Shown: positions 39,459 to 48,333, numbered from the stretch's first letter. The stretch: DNA of 64,000 nt from Opitutaceae bacterium (GCA_027482185.1 JAIXWF010000022.1:124001-188000), one strand, 5' to 3'. A program made the numbers and translations. Notes: generated by a model from the letters alone, not told the origin.

Positions 39459-39848
39459 CGGCGCGGAGATTCGGGGAAGGCCGGGCGGGCGGTCGAGGGA
39501 AAATATGGAAACCGGAAGGCGGAGACCGGAAACCGGAGAGTGGGAAAACCGGAATTCGGAAACCGGAGACCGGAGATGGAATTGCGGAATGCGAATTGCG
39601 GGTTGCGGATTGGTTCAAGACCGGAGACCGGAAACTGGAGATGAAATTGCCGGATGCGGATTGGGAAAACGGGAATGCCGCGGGGCCAATATTCTCTGGC
39701 TGATAGCTGAACGCTGACGGCTGACCGCTCCGCGCGGGCTTGGGCGCGCGCCCGGGCGAAAAGCAAAGAGCCGAACCGCGGGGGCGGCTCGGCTCTTTCA
39801 ACTGCTAACTTTCAACTTTCAACTGCTGCTGCTGCCGCAGCAGCAGCA
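39459..39848. other. 390-bp gene-free spacer built of several heptad families
   Basis: This spacer contains no plausible gene. It holds, in order, GGAAACC-type words (39505-39579), ATTGCGG-type words (39580-39612), a second degenerate set (39617-39690), four GCTGANN units with TGA at 39701, 39708, 39715 and 39722, and TTTCAAC units (39795-39822). A CTG-rich hairpin (39824-39848) abuts the stop of the TonB receptor gene. Confidence 0.85.
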
Positions 39849-42800
39849 TCAGAACGTGGCGCGGACGCCGGTGGCCCAGATGGCGCCGGTCTCGACCCAG
39901 CGGGTGCGGAGATCGGAGCGGAGGCGGTAGGTGCCGCCGTCCTGGTTGAAGACGTTCCGGGCGTTGAGGAAGAAGTCGAGGTTGCGGCGGAAGTTCCACG
40001 TGAAGTCGACGGTGTGGCTCAGGCTTTCGCGGACGTAGTTGGGCCAGCCGTTCGAGGCGGTGACGACTTCGGTGCGGTAGCCGGGGCGCCAGTTGGTGTT
40101 CCACTGGAGGCGGAAGGCGCGGTACGGCATGAACCAGCTGAGATTGGCGACGTTGGTCGGGCGGTAGTAGTTCTCGTAGCTGTCGTACCGCATGCGGCTG
40201 TAGTTCGCGTTGACGCGGAGGCGCGAGAACGGGCCGGGGAGGAAGCTGAGCTCGCGGGCAAAGGAGAATTCGAGCGAGGTCATGTGGGCTTTGCCGACGT
40301 TGTCGACGGTGCTGATTTCCCAGTCCTCGGGGGAGACGGTGGACGGCAGCGGCTCGCCGTTCCACGAACCGCCGGCGGGCACGAGGAAGGTGCGGCTGCG
40401 GATGAGGTCCTTGAAATCGCGGCGGAAGCCGGCGACGGAGATCTGGCCGATGCCGCGGGTGTAATACTCGAGCGTGACGTTGATCGTCTTGGAGAGCTCG
40501 GGTTTGAGGTTGGCGTTGCCGGCGTTGGCGCGGTTGGGGAGCGGGTTGGCGGGGTCGTCGTTGGTGACGACGAGGCCGCCGATGAGGCGGTTCATGTCGG
40601 CGCGGGAGATGGCCTGGTTCCACGAGCTCTTCAGCACGAGGTTGTCGGTGAAGCGGTAGGTGGTGTGGAGGTAGCGCAGCCAGGTGTCGTAATCGGTGCG
40701 CGCGAACTGGCGGCCGCCGCCGTAGCGGGTGGTGAGGTATTCGGCGGAGTTGCGGTCGACGGCGATGGGCGGGACGGCGGCGGCGGGATTGGTCGTGCCG
40801 TAGACGCGGCGGTCGGCCTCGCGCTGGCCGATGTCGGAGGGTCCGGCGGCGCGGCCGCGCGTATGCTCGAACCGGATACCGGGGGCGACGGTGAGGCGTT
40901 TGCCGAGGCGGAAGACGGTCTGCTGGTAGAGGGCGTCGATCTGCTCCTGGGCGTCGCGGGCGTTCTGGAGTTTGAAGGCGACGACCTGCGCGGCGGACGG
41001 GGGCGTCCACGCGTTGGGATTGGCCTGGAAGACCTTGTAGGCGGCCCAGCGGTCGACATTGGCCATGCCGTCGACGTTGCCGCCGAAGTCGAAGTTCATG
41101 CGGTAGGAAGGCTCGGCGAAGAGGGCGAGGGATTCGTCGGCGGAGGCGGCGACGCCGTCGCGGCCGCGGAAAGCGACGGCGTAGTTGTTGACGGGGCGGT
41201 CGCTGTTGTTGACCCACTCGCTGATGTGGAGGCCCCACTTGAAGATGGTGGGGAGCTTGGCCTGGAGGGTGTACTGGAAGTCGGACTTGAACTGGTAGCG
41301 CTGGTCCTCGCCCTGGCGGTCGTTCATGCGGGCGGCGAAGCCGTTGGGGTGGTTGGCGAGGTTGCGGTAGTCGGGGCCGGCGGTCTGGGTAATGTAGAGC
41401 GCGGGATCGGCGGGGCCGTTGCGGTTGAAGCGGAGGCCGAGGTTGGAGAGGGTGCCGGGCTCGATGGACCAGAAAAAGCCGAACTGCTGGTCTTTGTACC
41501 ACGTCATCGAGCGGGAGAAGCTGGCGCCGAAGTCGGCGCGGAAGGCGCCCTTCTTGTAGTACGAGGCGAGGCCGAAGTTGGCGGTGGAGCCGTACTTGTT
41601 GGTGGCGCCGCCGCCCTGCTGGATGCCGACCCCGCCGCCGGTGGGCGTGGTGCTCTGGCTGCTGAGCGAGTACTCGACGCCGGGCTGGAGGTTGGTCGTG
41701 GCGCCGGGTACGTTGAGGGTGTTGGTGAAGTTGAAGGTCAGGTCGCGGCTGAAGAACTTGGCGTGGTAGCTGTTGTATTCGGCGCGGGCGGACATCCAGA
41801 ACGCGTCGGAGAACTTGTAGTCGACGCGGACGTTGCCGTTGTAGCGGACGGTGGGCTTGGGCGAATCGCGGAAGCTGAAGCTGGTGACGCGCGGGATCTC
41901 GGAGTCGTTGTTGGTCTGGACGGTGTCGAAGGCGTAGTTGACGACCTCGGCCTTCTGTTCGGCGAAGGTGTAGGAATAGTTGTAGCCGGCGCGGACGCCG
42001 AGACGTTTGCCGAGAAACACATCGCTGTAGTCGACGCCCCAGTTGGGCTGGACGCGGTAGTGGTCCTCGTCGTCCCAGCCGGGCTGTTTCTTCCACGGCG
42101 TGCCGCTCATGGAATTGAAGGCGAAGCCGGCGCGGACGCCGATGAGGCGGCCGGCGCGGTCGAAGGCGCCGCGGCTGCGGAGATTGACGGTGCCGGCGAG
42201 GGCGCTGCCGGGATTCTCGGGCTGGGGCGTGCGGCTGAGTTCGACGGTCTCGATGCCGTTGATCGACATCTGCTCGAATTCGAAGGCGCGGTTGGCGGTG
42301 GCGCCGCTGGCGGCGGCCATGCCGGAGCTGGCGAGGGGCGAGCCGTCGAGGGTGACGGACGTGTACTTGGGATCGAGGCCGCCGAGGGAGACGGAGCGGG
42401 CGTCGGCTTCGACGTAATCGATGAGCACGCCGGGCAGGTACTTGAGGAATTCGCCGACGTTGCCCTCGGAGATGGAGCCGAAGGTGTCGGTGGCGAGGAC
42501 GCGTTTGGCCTCGATGGACTGCTTCTGTTCCATGATGGCCTTGGCGTTGCCCTCGCGTTCGGCGGCGACGACGAACTGGCTGAGCTTCAGGATCTCGGCG
42601 TAGGCGGCGCTGGTGAGCGAGACGTCGAGCTTGGCGGTCTGCCCGGCAACGACGTTGACCGTCTCCTCCTTCGGATCGAGACCGACGTAGGAGATGCTCA
42701 CGCGCTGCGGGCCGGCGGGGACATTGCTCAGCGTGAACACGCCGCCGGCTTCGGCGACGGTCGCGAGATCGGTGCCGACGACGGCGACGGCGGCGCTGCG

Positions 42801-42920
42801 GAGATACTCGCCCGTACCCTGGTTCAGGATACGGCCGGTGATGGTGCCGGTGGCGGGGCCTTGGGCGCGGGCGGCGGCCAGGCAGAGGAAGGCCGGGATC
42901 AGGAAACGGAGGAGTTTCAT
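39849..42920 (-). CDS. TonB-dependent receptor with carboxypeptidase-regulatory-like N domain
   Basis: 1,023 residues. A signal peptide (LIPAFLCLAAARAQ) is followed by a CarboxypepD_reg-like domain (about 22-100: TGTITGRILNQGTGEYL, FTLSNVPAGPQRVSISYVG), then the Opitutaceae-style plug (KQSIEAKRVLATDTFGSISE, VGEFLKYLPGV, INGIETVELSRTPQPEN) and a barrel ending in GVRATF. These SusC-relative receptors usually import oligosaccharides, peptides or cell-wall fragments. Proximity to NamZ and a dipeptide epimerase suggests muropeptide-type ligands, an inference only. The upstream leader holds two TGTCGGACA palindromes. Confidence 0.93.
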   Translation of the reverse strand: MKLLRFLIPAFLCLAAARAQGPATGTITGRILNQGTGEYLRSAAVAVVGTDLATVAEAGGVFTLSNVPAGPQRVSISYVGLDPKEETVNVVAGQTAKLDVSLTSAAYAEILKLSQFVVAAEREGNAKAIMEQKQSIEAKRVLATDTFGSISEGNVGEFLKYLPGVLIDYVEADARSVSLGGLDPKYTSVTLDGSPLASSGMAAASGATANRAFEFEQMSINGIETVELSRTPQPENPGSALAGTVNLRSRGAFDRAGRLIGVRAGFAFNSMSGTPWKKQPGWDDEDHYRVQPNWGVDYSDVFLGKRLGVRAGYNYSYTFAEQKAEVVNYAFDTVQTNNDSEIPRVTSFSFRDSPKPTVRYNGNVRVDYKFSDAFWMSARAEYNSYHAKFFSRDLTFNFTNTLNVPGATTNLQPGVEYSLSSQSTTPTGGGVGIQQGGGATNKYGSTANFGLASYYKKGAFRADFGASFSRSMTWYKDQQFGFFWSIEPGTLSNLGLRFNRNGPADPALYITQTAGPDYRNLANHPNGFAARMNDRQGEDQRYQFKSDFQYTLQAKLPTIFKWGLHISEWVNNSDRPVNNYAVAFRGRDGVAASADESLALFAEPSYRMNFDFGGNVDGMANVDRWAAYKVFQANPNAWTPPSAAQVVAFKLQNARDAQEQIDALYQQTVFRLGKRLTVAPGIRFEHTRGRAAGPSDIGQREADRRVYGTTNPAAAVPPIAVDRNSAEYLTTRYGGGRQFARTDYDTWLRYLHTTYRFTDNLVLKSSWNQAISRADMNRLIGGLVVTNDDPANPLPNRANAGNANLKPELSKTINVTLEYYTRGIGQISVAGFRRDFKDLIRSRTFLVPAGGSWNGEPLPSTVSPEDWEISTVDNVGKAHMTSLEFSFARELSFLPGPFSRLRVNANYSRMRYDSYENYYRPTNVANLSWFMPYRAFRLQWNTNWRPGYRTEVVTASNGWPNYVRESLSHTVDFTWNFRRNLDFFLNARNVFNQDGGTYRLRSDLRTRWVETGAIWATGVRATF

Positions 42921-42935
42921 ACGGGGGTTGGTTGG

Positions 42936-42944
42936 TGTCGGACA
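42936..42944. promoter_or_regulatory. TGTCGGACA palindrome, proximal copy
   Basis: TGTC-G-GACA is flanked by GG/CC, extending the dyad to GGTGTC-G-GACACC (42934-42946). It lies 16 bases before the TonB receptor start codon and overlaps an alternative stem CGGGGGT/ACCCCCG (42922-42950). It is a possible operator or leader switch. Confidence 0.4.
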
Positions 42945-42976
42945 CCCCCGCGCGGGACCGGTTGGTCGGGGCGGAA

Positions 42977-43025
42977 GCATCCAGAGTCCCAAAGTGGGAT
43001 GCGGTGCACGCCCGTACGATGCACC
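42977..43025 (-). promoter_or_regulatory. two successive leader hairpins of the third TonB receptor
   Basis: GCATCC (42977-42982) pairs with GGATGC (42997-43002), and GGTGCA (43003-43008) pairs with TGCACC (43020-43025). They abut one another between the two TGTCGGACA sites. No known riboswitch is recognised. Confidence 0.35.
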
Positions 43026-43029
43026 CGGC

Positions 43030-43038
43030 TGTCGGACA
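43030..43038. promoter_or_regulatory. TGTCGGACA palindrome, distal copy
   Basis: Same nine bases as at 42936-42944, 94 bp further upstream, here flanked as GCTGTCGGACAGT. Paired identical dyads upstream of one gene suggest a dimeric repressor or activator site. Confidence 0.4.
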
Positions 43039-43106
43039 GTCGGGGTCGGCGGCTTATGACGGAGGGAGACGCCTCCGCGGGCCGGCCGGCTCAGCCTGAA
43101 TTGTGC

Positions 43107-43275
43107 AGTTGAGCGTTGAAAGTTGAGAGTTGAGAGATCGATCGGCCGAGCCACGGAAAATCGGCTGAAGCCGGCAACCTGACGGACCGAACGGGTTTGC
43201 GCTCGCGGCTACACGTCGGTCGCGGCCGGGGCGTTTTTCAGAGCTTCCTCAACTCTCAGCCAAGCTTTCTCAACG
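43107..43275. repeat. inverted GAGTTGA-family arms in the TonB receptor/SDR spacer
   Basis: The left arm 43107-43138 consists of AGTTGAGCGTTGAAAGTTGA-style heptads. The right arm 43239-43275 contains AGCTTCC, TCAACTC, TCAGCCA, AGCTTTC and TCAACGG. The arms are about 100 bp apart. The spacer 42921-43288 has no gene. Confidence 0.8.
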
Positions 43276-43288
43276 GCATGCGTTCGGC

Positions 43289-44071
43289 TCAGAGCCGGTG
43301 CAGGTGGAACCCGCCGTCGACGTCGAAGCAGGCGCCGGTCGAGAACGGGAAACGGTCCTCGGCGATGGCGCGGACGGCGCGGCCGATGTCCTCGGGTTTG
43401 CCCCACCGGCGGATCGGCGTGATGCCGCGTTCGTCGGTGATGATGAGCTTGTCGTACTTTTCCTTCACGCCGCCGGTCATGTCGGTGGCGATGACGCCGG
43501 GGCGGATTTCGTAGACGTTGATGCCGTCGTTCGCGAGGCGGTCGGCGAAGAGCTTGGTCATCATGGCGAGGCCGGCCTTCACCATGCAGTAGTCGCCGCG
43601 GTTGATGGAGGCGGTGTAGACGGAGATCGAGGTGATGTTGACCATGCGGCCGCGGAAGCCCTCGGCGTCGCGTTCCTGTTTCAGCATCTGCTTCGCGACC
43701 AACTGCGAGAGGAAGAACGGGCCCTTGAGATTGATGGCGTAGAGGCGGTCGAAGCTTTCCTCGCCGGCATCGAGCAGATCGGCGCGGACCTTGGGGGCGA
43801 CGCCGGCGTTGTTGACGAGGAGATCGATGCGGCCGAACTGCGCGACCGTCTCGGCGACGAGGCGCTCGCGGTCCGCGGCGACGGCGACGTCGCCCTGGAC
43901 GATGAAACCGTCGCCGCCCGCGGCCTTGACGAGGGCGAGGGCCTCGGCGGCGGCTTCGGCGTTGCCGGCGTAGTTGATGGCAACGCGGTAGCCGGCGCGG
44001 GCGAGTTCGATGGCGATGCCGCGGCCGATGCCGCGCGAGGCGCCGGTGACGAGAGCGGATTTCCGGGTCAT
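43289..44071 (-). CDS. short-chain dehydrogenase/reductase (3-oxoacyl-ACP-reductase-like)
   Basis: 260 residues, classical SDR length. The nucleotide-binding [10 protein letters not shown] is at about 9-18, the NNAG motif is in [10 protein letters not shown], the catalytic Ser/Tyr/Lys set is in [10 protein letters not shown] and GDYCMVKAG, and the end is FDVDGGFHL. The C-terminal insertion with [12 protein letters not shown] before [12 protein letters not shown] is also seen in sugar-acid or short-chain ketone reductases. The substrate is not readable. The stop codon lies in the loop of a small hairpin (CGGCTCAGAGCCG). It is downstream of a dipeptide epimerase gene in the same direction, separated by 305 bp of repeats. 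Confidence 0.88.
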   Translation of the reverse strand: MTRKSALVTGASRGIGRGIAIELARAGYRVAINYAGNAEAAAEALALVKAAGGDGFIVQGDVAVAADRERLVAETVAQFGRIDLLVNNAGVAPKVRADLLDAGEESFDRLYAINLKGPFFLSQLVAKQMLKQERDAEGFRGRMVNITSISVYTASINRGDYCMVKAGLAMMTKLFADRLANDGINVYEIRPGVIATDMTGGVKEKYDKLIITDERGITPIRRWGKPEDIGRAVRAIAEDRFPFSTGACFDVDGGFHLHRL

Positions 44072-44376
44072 GGCCGGCGAGGCAAACGCGCGCGTTGGGC
44101 GCGGGCAAGCTTGCAGGCGGGAGGGCTGGATGGGCGATGCGGGCGGGGTGGGGTGGGCGGACGGTTCTTGGGGAGGACAGCATCGACAGGACGGCGGAGG
44201 ACGGGATGGACAGGACGGAGGGCGAAGCGCTGGACAAAGGCGTGTCCGGTCAATCCGTGGTTTGGGTCCGGTTCATCCTGTCCTCAAAAATAAAGCGGGA
44301 CAGCGCGATGGACGCGGCCCCTTGCGAGGGCCCGGTCTTTCAACTTCAGACTTTCAACCTTCCAACCGCCCGCGCG
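44072..44376. other. 305-bp gene-free spacer with GACAGGAC and TTTCAAC repeats
   Basis: Copies of GACAGGACGG (44185 on) and ATGGACAGGACGG (44206-44218) face an inverse TTCATCCTGTCCTC (44272-44285). A TTTCAAC-type heptad array (44336-44367) then leads into the epimerase stop-codon hairpin. No coding region is seen. Confidence 0.7.
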
Positions 44377-44390
44377 CTATGCGCGCGGGC
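44368..44390. terminator. 10-bp hairpin with the epimerase stop codon at its tip
   Basis: GCCCGCGCGC (44368-44377) pairs with GCGCGCGGGC (44381-44390) around TAT. The minus-strand TAG stop (44377-44379) spans the last stem base and the loop. Confidence 0.72.
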
Positions 44391-45471
44391 TCACGCCGTG
44401 GCCGGCGGGGATGTGCGCGACGGAGAGACGGCCGCCGTCGACGGCGTAGCCGCCGGCGAAAGGGTTTTCCGAGAGGAAGAACGGCGTATCCAGATCGGCA
44501 AAACGGAAGCCGCCCTGGCCCGCGGCGAAATGCGCGGACACGGTCATCGCGAGAATCGACTCGACGTTGCCGCCGATCATGAGCGCGAGGCCGGCATCGC
44601 GCGCGACCTGCGCGATGGCGAAGGCTTCGGCGAGACCGCCCTTCATCAGCTTGATGTTGATCACCTGGGCGGAGCGCGCGGCGACGACCTTGCGCGCGTC
44701 GGCGGCGGTCGTGACGGTTTCGTCGGCGGCGACGAGCCAACCGCTTTCGGCCATGAGGGCGCGGGCGCCGTCGAGGTCGTCCTTCGCGAGCCATTGCTCG
44801 AGCAGCGCGGGCACGATGCCGAGTTGCTTGAGACCGCGGACGAGCTCGGTGGCGGCGGCGCGGGAAACGCCGGCGTTGCCGTCGAGGATGAGCGGCGAAT
44901 CGGGGGCGGCGTCGCGGATGGCGGCGATGCGCGCGAGGTCGTGGGCGGGGCCGAGTTTGCCGCCGACCTTGACCTTGATCATGCGGATGCCGCGCCGGCG
45001 GATGGAGCGGGCGGCGTCCGCGGCCTCGGCTGCAGTGCCGGTCGTCACGGTCATGTCGGTCTCGAGTTCGGTGCCCGCGCCGCCGCAGAATTTCCACAGC
45101 GGGAGGCCGGCCTGGCGCGTGAGCGCGTCGAGCAGCGCCATCTCGAAGGCGCATTGCGCGGAGCCGCAGCCGGCGCCGCCGCGGGTGCGGAATTCGGCCG
45201 CGAGCGCGGTCCACGAATCGAGTCCGACGCTGCGGCCGGGCAGCCAGGCGGCCGCGGCGCGCAGGACGGCGAGGGCGTCGGCCTGGGTCTCGCCGTTGTA
45301 AGGCGGCAGCGGGGCGGCCTCGCCGTAACCGACGGTGCCGTCGGCGAGTTCGAGCCGGGCGAGGACGTTGTTGGCCATCGCTTGGGCGCCGCCGGAAATG
45401 CCGAACGGCTCGAAGAGCGGAATATCGAGGAGAGAAACGTCGAAGGCCCGGATGGCCGGCGCAGCGTGCAT
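44377..45471 (-). CDS. enolase-superfamily dipeptide epimerase (L-Ala-D/L-Glu epimerase-like)
   Basis: 364 residues. The N-terminal capping domain is VGYGEAAPLPPYNGET. The barrel has the MLE-subgroup catalytic lysine pair KVKVGG, metal ligands Asp in LILDGNAG, Glu in ALLEQW and Asp in VAADET, and the second lysine in INIKLMKGGL. The C-terminal DLDTPFFL carries the DxD signature of dipeptide epimerases, which binds the substrate amino group. Known role: epimerisation of L-Ala-D-Glu from peptidoglycan to L-Ala-L-Glu in the cytoplasm. With NamZ and a TonB receptor nearby, murein-peptide use is likely. Other dipeptide specificities are possible. Confidence 0.85.
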   Translation of the reverse strand: MHAAPAIRAFDVSLLDIPLFEPFGISGGAQAMANNVLARLELADGTVGYGEAAPLPPYNGETQADALAVLRAAAAWLPGRSVGLDSWTALAAEFRTRGGAGCGSAQCAFEMALLDALTRQAGLPLWKFCGGAGTELETDMTVTTGTAAEAADAARSIRRRGIRMIKVKVGGKLGPAHDLARIAAIRDAAPDSPLILDGNAGVSRAAATELVRGLKQLGIVPALLEQWLAKDDLDGARALMAESGWLVAADETVTTAADARKVVAARSAQVINIKLMKGGLAEAFAIAQVARDAGLALMIGGNVESILAMTVSAHFAAGQGGFRFADLDTPFFLSENPFAGGYAVDGGRLSVAHIPAGHGVSPRA

Positions 45472-45531
45472 CCGGTCAGCACACCGCGCGGCTGCGCGCG
45501 GGGCAATCGCGATGTCGGGGGAAGGGAGCGA

Positions 45532-45648
45532 TCAGCTTTCAGCTGTCAGCGGTCAGCTGGAGCTGAGAGCTGAGTGCCATCCCAAAACCCAAAACCGAGC
45601 TGACCCCGAACCCCAAACTCCAAACTCCAAACTCCAAACTCCGAACCG
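45532..45648. repeat. CAGCTNN and ACTCCAA heptad arrays, back to back
   Basis: The left set 45532-45575 (CAGCTTT, CAGCTGT, CAGCGGT, AGCTGAG) is followed at 45580-45648 by CCCAAAA and at least four consecutive CCAAACT units ending CCGAACC. The latter matches the right arm at 2715-2749. It lies between the epimerase start and the AraC gene end. Confidence 0.88.
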
Positions 45649-45659
45649 CGGCGCCGGCG

Positions 45660-46553
45660 TCAGCCGCCGCCGCTGCCGCCGGCGCGATATTGCAGCAGCG
45701 CGCGCGGGGCGACGCCGTGGACGGACTTGAAGGCGCGGGAAAAGTGGAAGGGGTCCGCGAAGCCGACGCGCGCGGCGACTTCCTTCACGAGGCCGCCGTG
45801 CTCCACGAGGTATTCGGCGGCGAGGTTCATTTTTCGGCGGAGCAAATATTGGTACGGGCTCGTGCCTTGGTAGCGGCGGAACCAACGGCAGACACTCGAG
45901 GCCTCGACGCCGGCGGCGGCGGCGATTTCCTCGAGGGTGGAGAGTTGCTCGGCGCCGGCGTCGATCAGGGCCTTGCAGCGGAGAAACGCCTCGCGGGCGG
46001 GCTCGCTGGCCTGCGGGGCGAGGGTCGAAGTGTCCTCGATCTTGAGCAGCAGCAGTTCGAAAAGGGCGGCGCAAATGCGCGGCGCGAGCGCGCCGGAGCG
46101 TTGGCCTTCGCGCACGAGATCCTCGAGCACGCTCGTCACCTCGGCGTGCGCGGCGAGTTGGCGCGCGCTGCCGAGCGGCACGCCGCAGCGCCGCAGCCGC
46201 AACGGCACGCCGGCGCCGCTGAACGAGAGGAAGTACTTCACCATCGGGTTGCGCGGATCCGTGTGGATTTCGCAGTCGGTTGTCGGGGCGTACGCGAAGA
46301 CGGTGCCGGGCCCGAGCTCGTGGCGGTGCCGGTCGAGCCGCACCGAGCCGGCGCCGGCCACGACGTACTCGAGCACGTGGAACGGAAACGTGCGCCGCGC
46401 GACGACGTAGTCGGGGTTGCAGTGCTCGCGGCCGCCCATCACGAGCGCGAGGCGTTCCTTCGGATGCGGGGCGAGGTTGAGGAAGAAATAGCGCGCGCCG
46501 CTGACCTGGTGCGACAACAGCCCCGAGGTGTCGGGTGGGCCGATTTTATCCAT
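45660..46553 (-). CDS. AraC-family transcriptional regulator
   Basis: 297 residues from the ATG at 46551-46553; a GTG eight codons upstream would extend it. The N-terminal cupin-like sensor has [19 protein letters not shown] and [12 protein letters not shown]. The C-terminal double helix-turn-helix has [19 protein letters not shown] and [21 protein letters not shown], then [11 protein letters not shown]. Such regulators normally sense a sugar and activate a divergent catabolic gene. Here the divergent gene, 157 bp away, encodes a fucose-isomerase-like enzyme. The C terminus is a short Gly run (GGSGGG) next to the heptad element. Confidence 0.92.
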   Translation of the reverse strand: MDKIGPPDTSGLLSHQVSGARYFFLNLAPHPKERLALVMGGREHCNPDYVVARRTFPFHVLEYVVAGAGSVRLDRHRHELGPGTVFAYAPTTDCEIHTDPRNPMVKYFLSFSGAGVPLRLRRCGVPLGSARQLAAHAEVTSVLEDLVREGQRSGALAPRICAALFELLLLKIEDTSTLAPQASEPAREAFLRCKALIDAGAEQLSTLEEIAAAAGVEASSVCRWFRRYQGTSPYQYLLRRKMNLAAEYLVEHGGLVKEVAARVGFADPFHFSRAFKSVHGVAPRALLQYRAGGSGGG

Positions 46554-46710
46554 GATGCCGGCCAAGGTGCGGCCCACGGCTCTGTTTTTCGAGCCGATTT
46601 CCCGCCGTCAAACCGGCCGAGTTTATCCAGTTCAAAAATGGGTTTGCGGGCCGCGGGCGGGCGGCGCAAAGCACGTCCTGTCCCGCGTCCCGCCACCCCG
46701 AATTTCCGCC

Positions 46711-48333
46711 ATGGCCAAAACGAAAACCGTCCTGCTCGTCGCCAGCGGCGACCTGCGCCAATCCGCCAACGAAGTCTGCTGGCCCGCCCAGCAGGCGATG
46801 GAAAAAGCCCTCGGGGCCGCCGTCGCCAAACTCGGCGCCAAGATCGTGCGCGCCCACCCGTACAAGCCGAAGCTGAAGCACGGCTTCATCGGCTCGCAAA
46901 AGGAAGGCATGGAGGTCTTCGCCGGCCTCGACCCCGACGCGCCGCTGATCGTGGCGGAGGCCGTGTGGCAGTATTCGCACCACGTGCTCGCCGGCCTGAT
47001 CTCGCACCGCGGCCCGATCCTCACCGTCGCCAACTGGAGCGGCACCTGGCCCGGCCTCGTCGGCATGCTCAATCTCAACGGCTCGCTGACCAAGGCCGGC
47101 GTGCGCTATTCGACGCTGTGGAGCGAGGACTTCACGGACGCGAAGTTCCTCGCCGGGCTTTCCGCCTGGCTGAAGACCGGCGTCGTGAAACATCCGGTCG
47201 ATCACGTGCGCCCGCTGGCGAAGGCCAAGGTGCCGGCCAAGGCCGCAGCGCTGGCGAAACGGATCGCGGCCGATCTCCGCCGCCGCAAGGCGATCATGGG
47301 CGTCTTCGACGAAGGCTGCATGGGCATGTTCAACGCGATCATCCCCGACGAGCTGCTGTTCCAGACCGGCGTGTACAAGGAACGTCTCTCGCAGTCCGCG
47401 CTTTACGCCGCCGCGACCTCCGTCGACGACCGCGAGGCGCGTGCGGTGTACGATTGGCTGCGCAAGAAAGGCATGACTTTCCACCTCGGCACCGACGAGG
47501 CCACGGAGCTGACCGAGCGCCAAGTGATCTGGCAGTGCAAGACCTACATCGCCGCGCTGCGGATCGCGGACGAGTTCGGCTGCGAGACGATCGGCATCCA
47601 GTACCAGCAGGGCCTGAAGGACCTGTTGCCCGCGAGCGATCTGGTCGAGGGCATCCTCAACAATTCCGACCGGCCGCCGGTGAAGAACGCCGCCGGCAAA
47701 GTCATTCTGCCCGGCCGGCCGCTGCCGCATTTCAACGAGGTCGACGAGTGCTCCGGCCTCGACGGCCTCTTCACCAACCGCGTGCACGCCGCCCTCGGCC
47801 AGCCGGTCGAGAACACACTCCACGATTTGCGTTGGGGCGATCGCGACCGCAGCGGCACGACGGAGGACTACGTGTGGGTTTTCCTGATCTCCGGCAGCGC
47901 GCCCCCGGCGCACCATATCGGCGGTTACAAGGGCACCGATTCGCTGCGCCAGCCGCCGATGTACTTCCGCCTCGGCGGCGGCACGGTGCGCGGCATCGCG
48001 AAGCCTGGTGAGATCGTCTGGAGCCGCGTCTTCGTCGCCGACGGCAAACTCAAAATGGACCTCGGCCGCGCCAAGGTCATCGCGTTGCCCCGCGCGGAAA
48101 CCGAGCGCCGCTGGCAGGAAACGACCGTCCAATGGCCGATCATGCACGCCGTGACCTACGGTGTTACGCGCGACCAGATGATGGCGCGGCACCAGGCGAA
48201 CCACATCCAGGTCGCCTACGCGAATTCGGCCCGCGAGGCCGACCTTGCGCTCTACGCCAAGGCCGCGCTCGCCGCCGAACTCGGCCTCGAGGTCAGCCTC
48301 TGCGGCACGAAGGCCGACGGCGGGGCGTTCTAG
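46711..48333 (+). CDS. fucose-isomerase-family protein
   Basis: 540 residues, no signal peptide. It resembles the L-fucose/D-arabinose isomerase fold. The N-terminal Rossmann-like part has [15 protein letters not shown] and [13 protein letters not shown]. The central metal-binding stretch is [20 protein letters not shown], and the C-terminal part has [19 protein letters not shown] and THHIGG-like histidines ([12 protein letters not shown]). Family reaction: aldose-ketose isomerisation of deoxy sugars using Mn2+. It is somewhat shorter than E. coli FucI and may belong to an uncharacterised subgroup. The divergent AraC regulator supports sugar catabolism; kinase and aldolase partners are not in the window. 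Confidence 0.78.
   Translation: MAKTKTVLLVASGDLRQSANEVCWPAQQAMEKALGAAVAKLGAKIVRAHPYKPKLKHGFIGSQKEGMEVFAGLDPDAPLIVAEAVWQYSHHVLAGLISHRGPILTVANWSGTWPGLVGMLNLNGSLTKAGVRYSTLWSEDFTDAKFLAGLSAWLKTGVVKHPVDHVRPLAKAKVPAKAAALAKRIAADLRRRKAIMGVFDEGCMGMFNAIIPDELLFQTGVYKERLSQSALYAAATSVDDREARAVYDWLRKKGMTFHLGTDEATELTERQVIWQCKTYIAALRIADEFGCETIGIQYQQGLKDLLPASDLVEGILNNSDRPPVKNAAGKVILPGRPLPHFNEVDECSGLDGLFTNRVHAALGQPVENTLHDLRWGDRDRSGTTEDYVWVFLISGSAPPAHHIGGYKGTDSLRQPPMYFRLGGGTVRGIAKPGEIVWSRVFVADGKLKMDLGRAKVIALPRAETERRWQETTVQWPIMHAVTYGVTRDQMMARHQANHIQVAYANSAREADLALYAKAALAAELGLEVSLCGTKADGGAF

Noticed and set aside
44377-48333. Non-phosphorylating L-fucose pathway (SDR, enolase-superfamily dehydratase, fucose isomerase-like enzyme)
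   Set aside because: The enolase-superfamily protein is short for fuconate dehydratase and carries the paired lysines and DLDT signature of dipeptide epimerases.
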